Source: Actinomadura nitritigenes
GTDB taxonomy: Bacteria > Actinomycetota > Actinomycetes > Streptosporangiales > Streptosporangiaceae
Reading direction: 5' to 3'
NCBI RefSeq assembly: GCF_017573545.1
Contig: NZ_JAGEOK010000005.1
Span: forward strand, 124,001 to 188,000
DNA length: 64,000 nt
Shown here: positions 24,453 to 32,881 of the stretch, piece after piece
How the letters are laid out: every line of letters begins with the position of its first letter
Numbering within the stretch: position 1 is the first letter of the stretch
The notes under the pieces: model-generated
Databases searched by the model: none
What the model saw: the letters and a program-made list of their open reading frames with translations, nothing else
Told to the model about the DNA's origin: nothing
Position numbers and translations under genes: made by a program

Positions 24453-25490
24453 ATGAAGTTCGGCATCCTGTTCCGTCCGCAGGACCCGCCCGACGCGGCG
24501 AACATCGTCGGCCGCTGGCGCGAGGTCCTCGCCGCCGCCGAGGTCGCCGAGGAGGTGGGCTTCGACGGGCTGTTCATCCCCGAGCACCACATGATGCCGG
24601 ACGGGTATCCGCCCTCCCCCTGGGCGGCGCTGGGGGCGCTGGCGGCGATCACCGAGCGCGTGGAGATCGGCACGACGATCCACCTGCTGCCGTTCGAGCA
24701 CCCGGTCCACGTCGCCGAGCACGCGGCGATGGCCGACATCCTCGCGAACGGGCGGCTGCGGCTGGGCTGCGGGCTCGGCAACTTCCCCGCCGAGTTCGAG
24801 CTGTACGGGCTCGACCCGCGCTCCCAGGTGTCGCGCTTCGAGGAGTGCATCGAGATCGTGCAGCGGGCGTGGGCCGGCGAGGACCTGGACTTCCACGGCA
24901 GGCACTTCGACGTCCGGGGCCGGATCACGCCCCGGCCGGTGGGAGCGCGGCTGTGGCTGGGCGCGATGTCCGAGCCCGGCGTGCGCCGGGCGGCGCGCTT
25001 CGGCTGCCCGTGGCCGACCGATCCGCTGCACAACATCCACGTCATGAAGGACTGGGCCGACCTCTACCGTGCCGCGGGCAAGGAGTACGGCACGTCCGAC
25101 AGGCTCGGCGTCAGCCTCCTGAGAGACGGCTGGGTGGCCGACTCGCTGGACGAGGTCGAGCGCACCTGGTGGCCGCACATCCGCGCCGACCACTGGTTCT
25201 ACTTCGAGAAGGTCCCCCGCTGGGTGGCCGAGCGCGAGCCCTTCCTGCGGGACGTCACCTCCGAGGAGGACTTCCACTTCGACCGCCACCGCATCGACCG
25301 CCTGGTGGTCGGCAGCCCGGACGACTGCGTCGCCTCCATCCGCGCCTTCGAGGAGGCGATCGGCCCCGACTACCTGATCATGTCCTTCCGGATGGCGTCG
25401 GGGCCGGGCCACGAGCAGGAGCTGGAGTGCATCCGCCGCTTCGGACGCGAGGTCATCCCCGCCTTCCGGACCGCGCCGGCGCCGGGCTGA
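24453..25490 (+). CDS. LLM-class flavin/F420-dependent monooxygenase or reductase
   Basis: 345 residues. MKFGILFRPQDPPD start, FDGLFIPEHHMMPDGYPPSPWAALGALAAITERVEIGTTIHLLPFEHPVHVAEHAAMADILANGRLRLGCGLGN is a full luciferase-like core, with the EHH motif at about 45-47. Closest in pattern to alkanal-monooxygenase-like and F420-dependent members. ATG with GAGGAGAGAGG. Its 3' end overlaps by 38 bp, tail to tail, with the last gene of the leftward catabolic operon. It has no copy of the catabolic operator in front, so membership of that regulon is open. Confidence 0.88.
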   Translation: MKFGILFRPQDPPDAANIVGRWREVLAAAEVAEEVGFDGLFIPEHHMMPDGYPPSPWAALGALAAITERVEIGTTIHLLPFEHPVHVAEHAAMADILANGRLRLGCGLGNFPAEFELYGLDPRSQVSRFEECIEIVQRAWAGEDLDFHGRHFDVRGRITPRPVGARLWLGAMSEPGVRRAARFGCPWPTDPLHNIHVMKDWADLYRAAGKEYGTSDRLGVSLLRDGWVADSLDEVERTWWPHIRADHWFYFEKVPRWVAEREPFLRDVTSEEDFHFDRHRIDRLVVGSPDDCVASIRAFEEAIGPDYLIMSFRMASGPGHEQELECIRRFGREVIPAFRTAPAPG

Positions 25491-26802
25491 GCCCGCGCCC
25501 GCCGCCGATGATCCAGCCCATGCCGAAGGCGGAGAGCAGGCCGTTGCCGGACAGGTAGCCGTCGGAGTGGGGTCCGGCGAGGCCGCAGGCGGCGCCGCCG
25601 CCCGCGAACAGGCCGGGGATCGGCTCGCCGGCCCCGTTCAGGACGCGGCCGGACGGGTCGATGACCAGGCCGCCCTGGGTGGCGAGCAGGCCGTGGGTGA
25701 CCCAGGCGAGATGGTAGGGGGCGGTGAGCCTGCGGCGGCCGGGCAGCGGGGTCAGTGCGCGTTCGGTCTCCGCGGCCGTCCGCCCCAGGCAGGCGGCGAG
25801 GTCGTCGAGGGTGGCGCAGTCGCGGACGGCGCCCGCGGCGAGGCTCTCGCGCATCATCTCCGACTCGCGGGTGGCGGCCATCGCGGCGGCGTCCCAGATC
25901 ATCGCGGCGCGCTCGCCGGGCTGCCGCTGCAGGACGCCCGCCATGGACGAGTAGCCCTTCGACTCCTCGTCCACGAAGCGCTCGCCGTCGGCGTTGACCA
26001 GGACGGCGCCGTTGAACGGCAGGGCCGGGGACACGCGGGTGCCGTGGTCCACGACGACGAGGCCGGAGCGCAGGCCGGCGCCCATGTTGCGCACCTGGGC
26101 GCCGAGGCGCTCCGCCCAGGCGAGCGCATCGCCGGTCGAGGTGGAGACGCCGCCGTAGTACGGCGTGCCGAGGTGGGGCAGGTGCCGCTCGACCAGGTTC
26201 TGGTCGGCCGCGAAGCCGTCGGTGGCGAGGACGACGGCGCCGGCCCGGACGCGCTGCATCGAGCCGTTCTGCGCGATGACGACGCCGGTGACCTTTCCGC
26301 CGTCCGACATGAGGCCGACGGCGGGGGCCTCGTCGACGAAGGCGGCGTTGTCGCGGGCTTCGAGGAGGCCGCGCAGGTGCCGCATGAGGCGGGCGCCGCC
26401 GAGGCGGCCGGTGTCGGTGTGCAGGCGCAGGGCCGTCATCCCGGCGCGGGGCATGTCGGTGCCGAGCTCGATCGGGTAGCCGGTGTCGGCGATCCACTCC
26501 ACGACGCGCGGGGCGGCCGCGCAGAGCGCCTCCACCACCGGGCGCCATTCCTCGTCACCGCTGGCGCGCAGGATGTCGTCGGCGTGCCGCTGCGGCGAGT
26601 CGTCGATGCCCGCGGCCTCCTGGAAGCGGGTGCCTCCGGCGGCGAGGGAGCCGGACGAGATGGCGGCGTTGCATCCCTCACGCGCGGACTTCTCGAAGAC
26701 GGCGACGACGCGGCCGGGGTCGCGGGCCGCCCGCAGCGCGGTCATCACGCCGCAGGCCCCGCCGCCGACGACGGCCACGTCGACCTCGGTGTCCCAGGTC
26801 AT
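25453..26802 (-). CDS. FAD-dependent dehydrogenase, fumarate reductase/KstD type (third copy)
   Basis: 449 residues. Dinucleotide fold VVGGGACGVMTALRAA at about 11-26, NAAISSGSLAAGGTRFQ, VVLATDGFAADQNLV, GDALAWAERLGAQ, and C-terminal GLFAGGGAACGLAGPHSDGYLSGNGLLSAFGMGWIIGG. This is the FAD_binding_2 group, which includes fumarate reductases, urocanate reductase and 3-ketosteroid-delta1-dehydrogenase; they add or remove hydrogen across a C-C bond next to a carbonyl. Start overlaps the racemase-like stop by four bases. Last of the seven-gene operon. The substrate is unknown; with two sister enzymes in the operon a stepwise ring desaturation is a reasonable guess. Confidence 0.88.
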   Translation of the reverse strand: MTWDTEVDVAVVGGGACGVMTALRAARDPGRVVAVFEKSAREGCNAAISSGSLAAGGTRFQEAAGIDDSPQRHADDILRASGDEEWRPVVEALCAAAPRVVEWIADTGYPIELGTDMPRAGMTALRLHTDTGRLGGARLMRHLRGLLEARDNAAFVDEAPAVGLMSDGGKVTGVVIAQNGSMQRVRAGAVVLATDGFAADQNLVERHLPHLGTPYYGGVSTSTGDALAWAERLGAQVRNMGAGLRSGLVVVDHGTRVSPALPFNGAVLVNADGERFVDEESKGYSSMAGVLQRQPGERAAMIWDAAAMAATRESEMMRESLAAGAVRDCATLDDLAACLGRTAAETERALTPLPGRRRLTAPYHLAWVTHGLLATQGGLVIDPSGRVLNGAGEPIPGLFAGGGAACGLAGPHSDGYLSGNGLLSAFGMGWIIGGGRGLSPAPARSGRRG

Positions 26803-27608
26803 GACAGCGTCCCGCTCGTGCCGTAGAAGTCCCGCGCGGCGTCGATCAGCGGGCGGGGCGGGCGCGCCCCGTAGAAGCCGGTCCGCGCCGGGGCGAGGCC
26901 GGTGGCCCGGTACTGCGCGGCGCGCAGCTCCGCGACGCGGACGCAGGTGCCGAGGGAGTCGAGCACCGGCACGTCGTCGACGCGGGACAGGCCCTGGTCG
27001 GCGAGGAACACGTTGAGCGGCCCCTCGCCGGGGACGATGACGTTCGCGCCGTCCGCGATCGCTTTGCGCGCGGCGCGGGTGAACGCGTCCAGCAGCGGTT
27101 CCGGGCCGGCGTACGCCGCCATGACGTCGGTGAACTCCGCCTCGACCTGCACGATGGGCCCCACGAGGCGGTCGAGCCGGTAGTCGCGCATGTTGCGGCG
27201 GAGCTGCGGTTCGAGGGCGGCGATGAAGGTGACGATCCCCACCCGGTCGCCGAGCGTTCCGGCCATGAGGACCGAGGTCTGGCCGAACGCGATGACGGGG
27301 ATGTCGACGATCGTCCGGACCTCCTCGTACGCGGTGTCGGGGATGGTCGCGATCAGGAACGCGTCGTAGCCCTCGTCCTGAGCGCGCAGCGCCGCGTGCA
27401 CGAACTGCTCCTTGTGCAGTCCGGCGAGGTAGGCGTAGCCGATGTGCGTCCCGGGATAGTCGGACGGGTAGGTGCCGGGCCTCATCCCGTGGAAGTCGAT
27501 CTCGGTCCCGGGGGCGGCCTGCGACCGCAGGTGGCGGGCGAGCGCGTCGCGGTAGTGCGGGACGTCGTCGAGGACGGTGAAGGACTGGTGCCAGATCCGC
27601 ACGGTCAC
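26799..27608 (-). CDS. Asp/Glu racemase-fold protein lacking both catalytic cysteines
   Basis: 269 residues with the duplicated alpha/beta fold of Asp/Glu/hydantoin racemases and maleate isomerases: IWHQSFTVLDD start, FLIATIPDTAYEEVR, VGIVTFIAALEPQLRRNM, and GANVIVPGEGPLNVFLAD. In hydantoin racemases the two catalytic Cys sit in (A/N)CFxDPG and LGCAGM. Here those positions are T88 and E195. A standard two-cysteine racemisation is therefore impossible, but acid-base or lyase chemistry is not. GTG start in a GTGA overlap with the preceding flavoprotein stop, and ATGA overlap with the next gene, so it is firmly part of the operon. Confidence 0.82.
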   Translation of the reverse strand: MTVRIWHQSFTVLDDVPHYRDALARHLRSQAAPGTEIDFHGMRPGTYPSDYPGTHIGYAYLAGLHKEQFVHAALRAQDEGYDAFLIATIPDTAYEEVRTIVDIPVIAFGQTSVLMAGTLGDRVGIVTFIAALEPQLRRNMRDYRLDRLVGPIVQVEAEFTDVMAAYAGPEPLLDAFTRAARKAIADGANVIVPGEGPLNVFLADQGLSRVDDVPVLDSLGTCVRVAELRAAQYRATGLAPARTGFYGARPPRPLIDAARDFYGTSGTLS

Positions 27609-29062
27609 ACCCCCGCCGCGGCGCGGGCGGCGTTCGCGCCGGCGATCCGCCCGAACGTCGCGCCGCGCAGCACCGACGTCGAGCCGGTGTAGTCGGAGTA
27701 GTACAGCCCGGTCAGCTCCCCCGCCGCGTACAGGCCGGTCATGGGACGGCCGTCGCGGTCGACGACCTCGGCGGCGGAGGTGGTCCTGAGTCCGCCGAAG
27801 CTGAAGACGTTCGCCGCCATGATCGGGTACGCGGCGAACGGCCCCTGCTCGACGGGCCGGCTCCAGTTCGACTTCGGGACGTCCAGCCCGGTGGTCGCGA
27901 GGCCGTCGGGCGCGCCGTGGTCGAAGCCGTCGGAGGGAGGGCAGGCCGCGTTGTACGCCTCGACGGTCCGCTCGACGGTCGCGGCGGGCAGGCCGAGCGC
28001 CCGCGCCAGGTCGCCGATGGTGGGGGCGGTGACGGGCGGGACGTCGGTGCGCACGCCCGCCATCAGGTTCGGCACCGCGAGCCCCCGCTGGTCGAGGATC
28101 ACCCAGGCGATCCCGTCGGTCTGGGCCTGGACGGCGCGGGTGGTCCGCTCGTACCAGGCGTCGACGGTGCCGCGCGCCTCGTCCACGAACCGCAGCCCCT
28201 CCTTGTTGACGAGGACGCCGTAGGGGAAGCAGAAGATCGCGGCCTCCGGCTCGCCGCTGCGCGGGTCGATCGGCTCGGCGTGGAAGAGAGCGAAGTTCCC
28301 GGCGGTGGCGGCGCCGAGCGCGAGCGCCATCTCCAGCCCCTCACCCTTGTTGTAGTTGCCGCCCTTGGCGACGGGGCGGCAGGTCAGCGCCCTGTCGCCG
28401 TGGTAGCGGGCCATCAGCTCGAAGTTGCCCTGGTAGCCGCCGCTGGCGAGGACGACGGCGCCCTCGAACACGGCGGGGCCGGCCGGGGTGTGCGCGAACA
28501 CGCCGGTGACGCCGCGGTCGGACGAGGCGAGCCGCCGGGCCGTGGTCGCGAAGTGGAACTCCGCGCCGAGCCCGCGCGCGGCCTTGCCCATCGTCTCGAC
28601 GATGGCGAGGCCGCCGCCGACCGGCGCCATCCGGGTCGTCGAGCGGGTGAGGAAGGGGGTCGGCATGAAGTCGAACCGGACGCCGTGGCCGGACATCCAG
28701 CGCAGCGTCGGCGGCGCGTTCTCCGCCAGCACGGCGACGTAGTCCGGGTCGACGGTGTGGGTGGCGCGGTACAGCGCGCCCTGCCGCCGGGGCGGGAGCG
28801 CCGCGTCGTTGACGATGGACGGGTCGGGATGGCCCATGAAGTCGTCGACGAGGGCGTCCTCGAAGCCGTCGGCGACCTCGTCGAGCGACTTCATCCGCAG
28901 GAACGCCTCGGTGTAGCGGGTGTTGCCGCCGGTCTCGGCCTCCGGGGAGCGCTCCAGCAGCGCGACGCGGGCGCCGTTCTCGGCCGCCGAGACCGCGGCC
29001 GACAGGCCCGCGACCCCGCCGCCGACCACGACGACGTCGTAGCGGTGAATCTGTTCGGTCAT
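27605..29062 (-). CDS. FAD-dependent dehydrogenase, fumarate reductase/tricarballylate-dehydrogenase type (second copy)
   Basis: 485 residues. VVVVGGGVAGLSAAVSAAENGARVALLER at the N-terminus (GxGxxG at about 13-18), GGNTRYTEAFLRM (substrate/FAD loop), VVLASGGYQGNFELMARY, GKGGNYNKGEGLEMALALGAAT-type loop, FCFPYGVLVNKEGLRFVDE, and C-terminal GLYAAGELTGLYYSDYTGSTSVLRGATFGRIAGANAA. Most like tricarballylate dehydrogenase/KstD-like flavoproteins. ATG at 29062 follows GGGGACG. It starts 15 bp after the isochorismatase-like stop. Presumed to desaturate a C-C bond alpha to a carbonyl or carboxylate. Confidence 0.88.
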   Translation of the reverse strand: MTEQIHRYDVVVVGGGVAGLSAAVSAAENGARVALLERSPEAETGGNTRYTEAFLRMKSLDEVADGFEDALVDDFMGHPDPSIVNDAALPPRRQGALYRATHTVDPDYVAVLAENAPPTLRWMSGHGVRFDFMPTPFLTRSTTRMAPVGGGLAIVETMGKAARGLGAEFHFATTARRLASSDRGVTGVFAHTPAGPAVFEGAVVLASGGYQGNFELMARYHGDRALTCRPVAKGGNYNKGEGLEMALALGAATAGNFALFHAEPIDPRSGEPEAAIFCFPYGVLVNKEGLRFVDEARGTVDAWYERTTRAVQAQTDGIAWVILDQRGLAVPNLMAGVRTDVPPVTAPTIGDLARALGLPAATVERTVEAYNAACPPSDGFDHGAPDGLATTGLDVPKSNWSRPVEQGPFAAYPIMAANVFSFGGLRTTSAAEVVDRDGRPMTGLYAAGELTGLYYSDYTGSTSVLRGATFGRIAGANAARAAAGV

Positions 29063-29076
29063 GACGTGGCGTCCCC

Positions 29077-29664
29077 TCAGAATGCGAGCTCGGCGGAGCC
29101 GGTCACGGAGCCGAACAGCGGCAGCATGTTCGTCACGGAGAACGCGTGGAATTCGGGCCGGAAGGAGGCGCACATGTCCTCGACCACGGTCACCTGGAGG
29201 CCGGAGTCGGAGGCGTGCCGGGCGGCGGACTCCACGACCAGGTTGGTGGCGACGCCGCCGAGGACGACCTCGGTGACGCCTTCGGCGGCCAGGACGTCCC
29301 GCAGCGGAGTCCCGACGAACGGGTCGACGCAGCCCTTGTCGACGACGGGCTCTCCGTCGATGGGCGCCAGCGCCTCGACGATCCGCGCCTCCGGCGAGCC
29401 GGCGAGCATCGCGCGCTGCTCCTCGTAGGGGCCGAAGCGCGGCAGCCGGTTGGTGCGGAGCCGGTAGGACGGGTCGAACGCGAGCCGGACGTGCACGACG
29501 AGCGTCCCGGCCGCGCGGGCGGCGGCCAGCACCCGCTCGGCCGTGGCGAGGACGCCGCGCTCGGCGATCTGCGCGGCGAGCGGGGGCATCCGCAGGTGCG
29601 GCCCCTCCTCGCAGAGCGCGACCTGGTAGTCGAGCATGAGCAGGGCCTTCGTGGCGGTGGTCAT
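29077..29664 (-). CDS. Isochorismatase-fold hydrolase-like protein without the nucleophilic Cys
   Basis: 195 residues of the isochorismatase/nicotinamidase alpha/beta fold: LLMLDYQVALCE (D12), VVDKGCVDPF (K110), and GGVATNLVVESAARHASDSGLQVTVVEDMCASF. In amidase members the third triad residue is Cys in ATxxCV; here it is V143. True isochorismatases of the PhzD type also lack this Cys and hydrolyse a vinyl ether using Asp, so the protein may cleave an enol ether or act without covalent catalysis. ATG after GGAGATCC. Middle of the seven-gene operon, 25 bp after the SDR stop. Confidence 0.85.
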   Translation of the reverse strand: MTTATKALLMLDYQVALCEEGPHLRMPPLAAQIAERGVLATAERVLAAARAAGTLVVHVRLAFDPSYRLRTNRLPRFGPYEEQRAMLAGSPEARIVEALAPIDGEPVVDKGCVDPFVGTPLRDVLAAEGVTEVVLGGVATNLVVESAARHASDSGLQVTVVEDMCASFRPEFHAFSVTNMLPLFGSVTGSAELAF

Positions 29665-29688
29665 CAGGGATCTCCTTGGAGGGAACGG

Positions 29689-30456
29689 CTACCAGGCGGA
29701 CCAGCCGCCGTCGACGTACACGACCTGGCCGGTCATGTACGAGGCGGCGGGGCTCGCGAGCAGGAGCAGGGGGCCGGCGAAGTCGGTGGCCGGGTCGCCG
29801 AGGCGGCCGAGCATGGTGCGCTCGCCGAACCACTTCAGGCGGTCGGGGTCGGCGCCGAGCGCGGCGGTCATCTGGGTGGGGTAGAAGACGCCGGGCGCCA
29901 GGCAGTTGACGTTGACGCCGTGCGGGCCGAGTTCGGCGGCCAGCGCCCGCGTCACGTTCACGACGCCGGCCTTGGACGAGTAGTACGCCGATTCGGGGAC
30001 GGGCCCGACGCGTTCCGCGTAGACGGTGGTGAGGTTGACGATGCGGCCGCCGCTCCCCTGCCGGGTGAGGGCCTTGCCCGCCTCGCGTCCAACGAGCCAT
30101 GTCCCGGTGAGGTTGACCCGGACGACCCGCTCGAACTCCTCGACCGTGGTCTCGTCGTACGGCTTGCGCAGCATGACGCCCGCGGCGTTGACGACGATGT
30201 CGAGCCGCCCGTGCGCGGCGACGACGTCCTGGATGAGCGCGGCGACGGACGCCTCGTCGGTGACGTCGACCTCGTGCGCGCTCGCCCCGAGGTCGCGTGC
30301 CGCGGCGGCGAGGCCGGCGGCGCGTGACGGCAGGTCGGCGACGGCGGTCCGCGCTCCCGCGTCCGCGAGCGCGTGCGCCGCGCGTTCACCGAGGCCGCCG
30401 GGGGCCACGCCGACGACCAGGGCGACCTGGCCGGTCAGCTGGAAGGCGGACGTCAC
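29689..30456 (-). CDS. SDR-family dehydrogenase
   Basis: 255 residues (GTG at 30456; another GTG one codon earlier). NAD(P)-binding N-terminus VALVVGVAPGGLGERAAHALADAG, in which the usual TGxxxGIG becomes VGVAPGGLG. VNAAG near 93-97, NLTTVYAE, YYSSK at about 158-162, and C-terminal SYMTGQVVYVDGGWSAW. Probably oxidises an alcohol or cis-diol. Start overlaps the TGA of the first flavoprotein gene (GTGA). The altered glycine motif is visible but similar variants occur in active SDRs. Confidence 0.88.
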   Translation of the reverse strand: MTSAFQLTGQVALVVGVAPGGLGERAAHALADAGARTAVADLPSRAAGLAAAARDLGASAHEVDVTDEASVAALIQDVVAAHGRLDIVVNAAGVMLRKPYDETTVEEFERVVRVNLTGTWLVGREAGKALTRQGSGGRIVNLTTVYAERVGPVPESAYYSSKAGVVNVTRALAAELGPHGVNVNCLAPGVFYPTQMTAALGADPDRLKWFGERTMLGRLGDPATDFAGPLLLLASPAASYMTGQVVYVDGGWSAW

Positions 30457-31859
30457 CACTGGAGCTCGCTCTCCTCGCCGGCGGCGTTCCGGCCGGCGAT
30501 CCGGCCGAAGACGCCGGACTTGCCGATGGAGGTGCCGGTCATGTAGCCGGCACCGTGGAATCCGCCGGTGATCTCACCGGCGGCGTAGAGGCGCCCGATG
30601 GGCTCGCCCCACCAGTCGAGGACCCGCATCCGGGTGTCGACGGTGAGCCCGCAGTACGTCGCGAGCACGACGGTGCCGGAGGGGTGGGCGTAGAAGGGCG
30701 GCCGGTCGATCGGCGTCCGCTCCCCCACGCCGCCGGACAGGTGGACGCGCCCGAACGCGTCCTCCCGTCCGGACGCGATCGCGGCGTTGTAGTCCGCGAC
30801 GGTGCGCCGCAAGGAACCTTCGGGGAGGCCGATCTCGGCTTCCAGGCCCGCGATCGTGCCGGCTTTCAGCAGCATCCCGGCCCGCTCGCGTCCCGCGAAC
30901 TCGTAGATCGGGACCTCGTCGTTGGCGAGGGCCATCGTCCGGGCGTCGAAGACCTGCCAGGTGGTCACGCCGGGCTGGGCGAGCGCGGCGTCGCCGATCT
31001 CCTTGTAGTTCCGCGACTCGTCCACGAAGCGGCGGCCTTCGCGGTTGACCGCGATCGCGCCCTTGTAGACGGCGAGGATGCCGGTGCCGTCCTCGTCGGG
31101 GTGCTCGACGTGGAAGTGCCCGTAGGTGCCCTTGATGTACGGGGTGTCGCGCACGCCGGCGCCGAGCGCCATGGCCATCTTGAGGCCGTCGCCCTGGTTG
31201 CCGGCGCCGCCCTGGCGGAGCGCGTGCTCCATCTGCGGCGCGAAGGTGGCGAGCAGGTCCGGGTTCATCGAGAACCCGCCGGTGGCGAGGACGACGGCGT
31301 CGGCCAGTACCTCGCGGCCGTCGGCGAGCCGGACGCCGGTCACGCGGGCTCCGTCGTGCAGCAGCCGGTGGGCGGGCGCGCCGAGCATGATGCGCGCGCC
31401 GAGGTCGCCGGCCGCCTTGAGCAGCAGTTCCAGCATGCGGGTGGTGTCGGCGGGGTGGCTGCGCGGCGCCGACTGGCCCGAGGCGGCGTGGATCTCCCCG
31501 TACCGGACACCGTGGTCCTTCAGCCACCGGTACGTCTCCAGCTGGTGCTCGCAGTACAGGTCGACGAGCGCCGGGTCGTTGCGGTCCTTCCCGACGTCGA
31601 GGAGGTCCTTGCGAAGCAGGCCGGCGGAGTCGGCGATGCCCTGCCCGGCCTGCTCGTCGGTGCCGGCGAACGCGGACAGGCCCGCCGACTTCACGGTGGA
31701 GCCGCCGATGTCGCCGGTCTTCTCCAGCAGCAGCGCGTACCGTCCCGCCTCGGCGGCGGCCAGCAGCGCGGCGCACCCGGCGAGGCCCGCGCCGAGGACG
31801 AGGACGCCGACGCGCTCGGGCGGCGCGGTCTCGACCGGCAGGCCGGGGAGGGATCTCAC
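30453..31859 (-). CDS. FAD-dependent dehydrogenase, fumarate reductase/KstD type (first copy)
   Basis: 468 residues. VLVLGAGLAGCAALLAAAEAGRYALLLEK (GxGxxG at about 18-23), GGSTVKSAGLSAFAGTDEQ, VVLATGGFSMNPDLLATFAPQ, GGAGNQGDGLKMAMALGAGV, RRFVDESRNYKEIGDA, ending GRLYAAGEITGGFHGAGYMTGTSIGKSGVFGRIAGRNAA. A well-preserved fumarate reductase-type flavoprotein subunit, of the soluble dehydrogenase kind. GTG start in a GTGA overlap with the lyase stop, and its own TGA overlaps the SDR start, so translation is coupled on both sides. Confidence 0.9.
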   Translation of the reverse strand: MRSLPGLPVETAPPERVGVLVLGAGLAGCAALLAAAEAGRYALLLEKTGDIGGSTVKSAGLSAFAGTDEQAGQGIADSAGLLRKDLLDVGKDRNDPALVDLYCEHQLETYRWLKDHGVRYGEIHAASGQSAPRSHPADTTRMLELLLKAAGDLGARIMLGAPAHRLLHDGARVTGVRLADGREVLADAVVLATGGFSMNPDLLATFAPQMEHALRQGGAGNQGDGLKMAMALGAGVRDTPYIKGTYGHFHVEHPDEDGTGILAVYKGAIAVNREGRRFVDESRNYKEIGDAALAQPGVTTWQVFDARTMALANDEVPIYEFAGRERAGMLLKAGTIAGLEAEIGLPEGSLRRTVADYNAAIASGREDAFGRVHLSGGVGERTPIDRPPFYAHPSGTVVLATYCGLTVDTRMRVLDWWGEPIGRLYAAGEITGGFHGAGYMTGTSIGKSGVFGRIAGRNAAGEESELQW

Positions 31860-32851
31860 GGCGCGCTCCCCGGCTCCCGGTCCAGCGCGCGCTCGGCGGC
31901 GCTGAAGCGCGGCAGGTTGAACAGGCTCTGCCGCTGCTCCCAGCCGGCCATCCGGCCGGCGCGGGACGCGGTCTCGCCGTGCTCCTTCAGGTGCGCCAGC
32001 GCCTCCTGCCCGGCGAGGTGCATCGAGCGCATCAGGTAGTTGGCGAACAGCACGACGCCGAAGCCCAGCTCGGCGTACTCCGCCACGTCGAGCTGCGGGG
32101 TCTTCCCGCCCTCGACGACGTTGACGATCAGCGGGACGCCCGCCAGCTCGCGCCCGACCAGGGCGAGCTCGTCGACCGTCCGGGGCGCCTCGACGAACAG
32201 GACGTCGGCGCCGGCCTCGGCGTAGGCGCGGCCGCGCTCGATCGCCTCGTCGATCCCGTGCGCGGACCGGGCGTCCGTCCGGGCGACGATCACGAGCGCG
32301 TCGTCGGTGCGCGCTTCGCACGCCGCCGCGATCTTGGTCCGCATGTGCCCGGACGGGATCAGCGCGTGCGCGTCGAAGTGGCCGCACCGCTTGGGCATCT
32401 CCTGGTCCTCCAGCTGGAGGCCGGCCACCCCGGCGCGCTCCAGCAGCCGGACGGTGCGCATCGCCGCGAGCGGGCCCCCGTACCCGGTGTCGGCGTCGCA
32501 GACGAGCGGGATGCGGGTCGCCTCGGTGAGCCGTCCGGCGTGGTCGGCGACCTCGGTCTGGGAGATCAGCCCGATGTCGGGCAGGCCGAAGACGGCGTTC
32601 GCGAGCCCGGCGCCGGTGGCGTAGACGGCGGCGAAGCCGGCGTCCTCGACGAGCCGGGCGCCGAGGGCGTCGGTCGCGCCCGGCAGCACCAGCGGCTCGA
32701 TTCCCGTGCCCGGCCCGTCCGCGTCCGGCCGGGGCACGGTCCTGGCCAGCGCGGCGCGCAGCGCGACCCGCTTGTCGCGGGCGCTCGGGCCGGGGCCGAC
32801 ACCGGTCAGGGACGCGAGCAGGCCCGGCTCCCAGGGTGGGGTGTGCGGCAC
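31856..32851 (-). CDS. PEP mutase/isocitrate lyase-superfamily enzyme
   Basis: 331 residues. TIM barrel with PGATDALGARLVEDAGFAAVYATGAGLAN, the Mg-binding CDADTGYGG (D119/D121), LEDQEMPKRCGHF with the superfamily K-R/K-C-G-H signature (C156, H158), and IVARTDARSAHGIDEAIERG. Members include methylisocitrate lyase, 2,3-dimethylmalate lyase, oxaloacetate decarboxylase and phosphoenolpyruvate mutase. A Cys in KxCGH favours C-C lyase rather than mutase activity. GTG start with GGAGGAGG upstream. First gene of the leftward operon, directly behind a copy of the regulon operator. Probably splits a hydroxy-acid intermediate. Confidence 0.88.
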   Translation of the reverse strand: MPHTPPWEPGLLASLTGVGPGPSARDKRVALRAALARTVPRPDADGPGTGIEPLVLPGATDALGARLVEDAGFAAVYATGAGLANAVFGLPDIGLISQTEVADHAGRLTEATRIPLVCDADTGYGGPLAAMRTVRLLERAGVAGLQLEDQEMPKRCGHFDAHALIPSGHMRTKIAAACEARTDDALVIVARTDARSAHGIDEAIERGRAYAEAGADVLFVEAPRTVDELALVGRELAGVPLIVNVVEGGKTPQLDVAEYAELGFGVVLFANYLMRSMHLAGQEALAHLKEHGETASRAGRMAGWEQRQSLFNLPRFSAAERALDREPGSAP

Positions 32852-32863
32852 AGCACCTCCTCC

Positions 32864-32881
32864 ATGGAGTGATTACTACAG
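32864..32881. promoter_or_regulatory. Regulon operator, copy 1 (leftward operon)
   Basis: ATGGAGTGATTACTACAG matches CTGTAGYGATCRCTACAG at 15 of 18 positions. It lies 13 bp upstream of the lyase gene GTG, next to its SD, and overlaps a possible minus-strand -10 (TAGTAA), a repressor position. Confidence 0.7.

Noticed and set aside
29063..30100. Upstream in-frame extension of flavoprotein 2
   Set aside because: Runs antisense-frame through the isochorismatase-like and SDR genes; the FAD motif begins right after the ATG at 29062.
31856..32851. Phosphonate biosynthesis (PEP mutase) as role of the lyase-family gene
   Set aside because: No phosphonopyruvate decarboxylase or other phosphonate gene nearby, and the KRCGH signature fits C-C lyases of the superfamily better.
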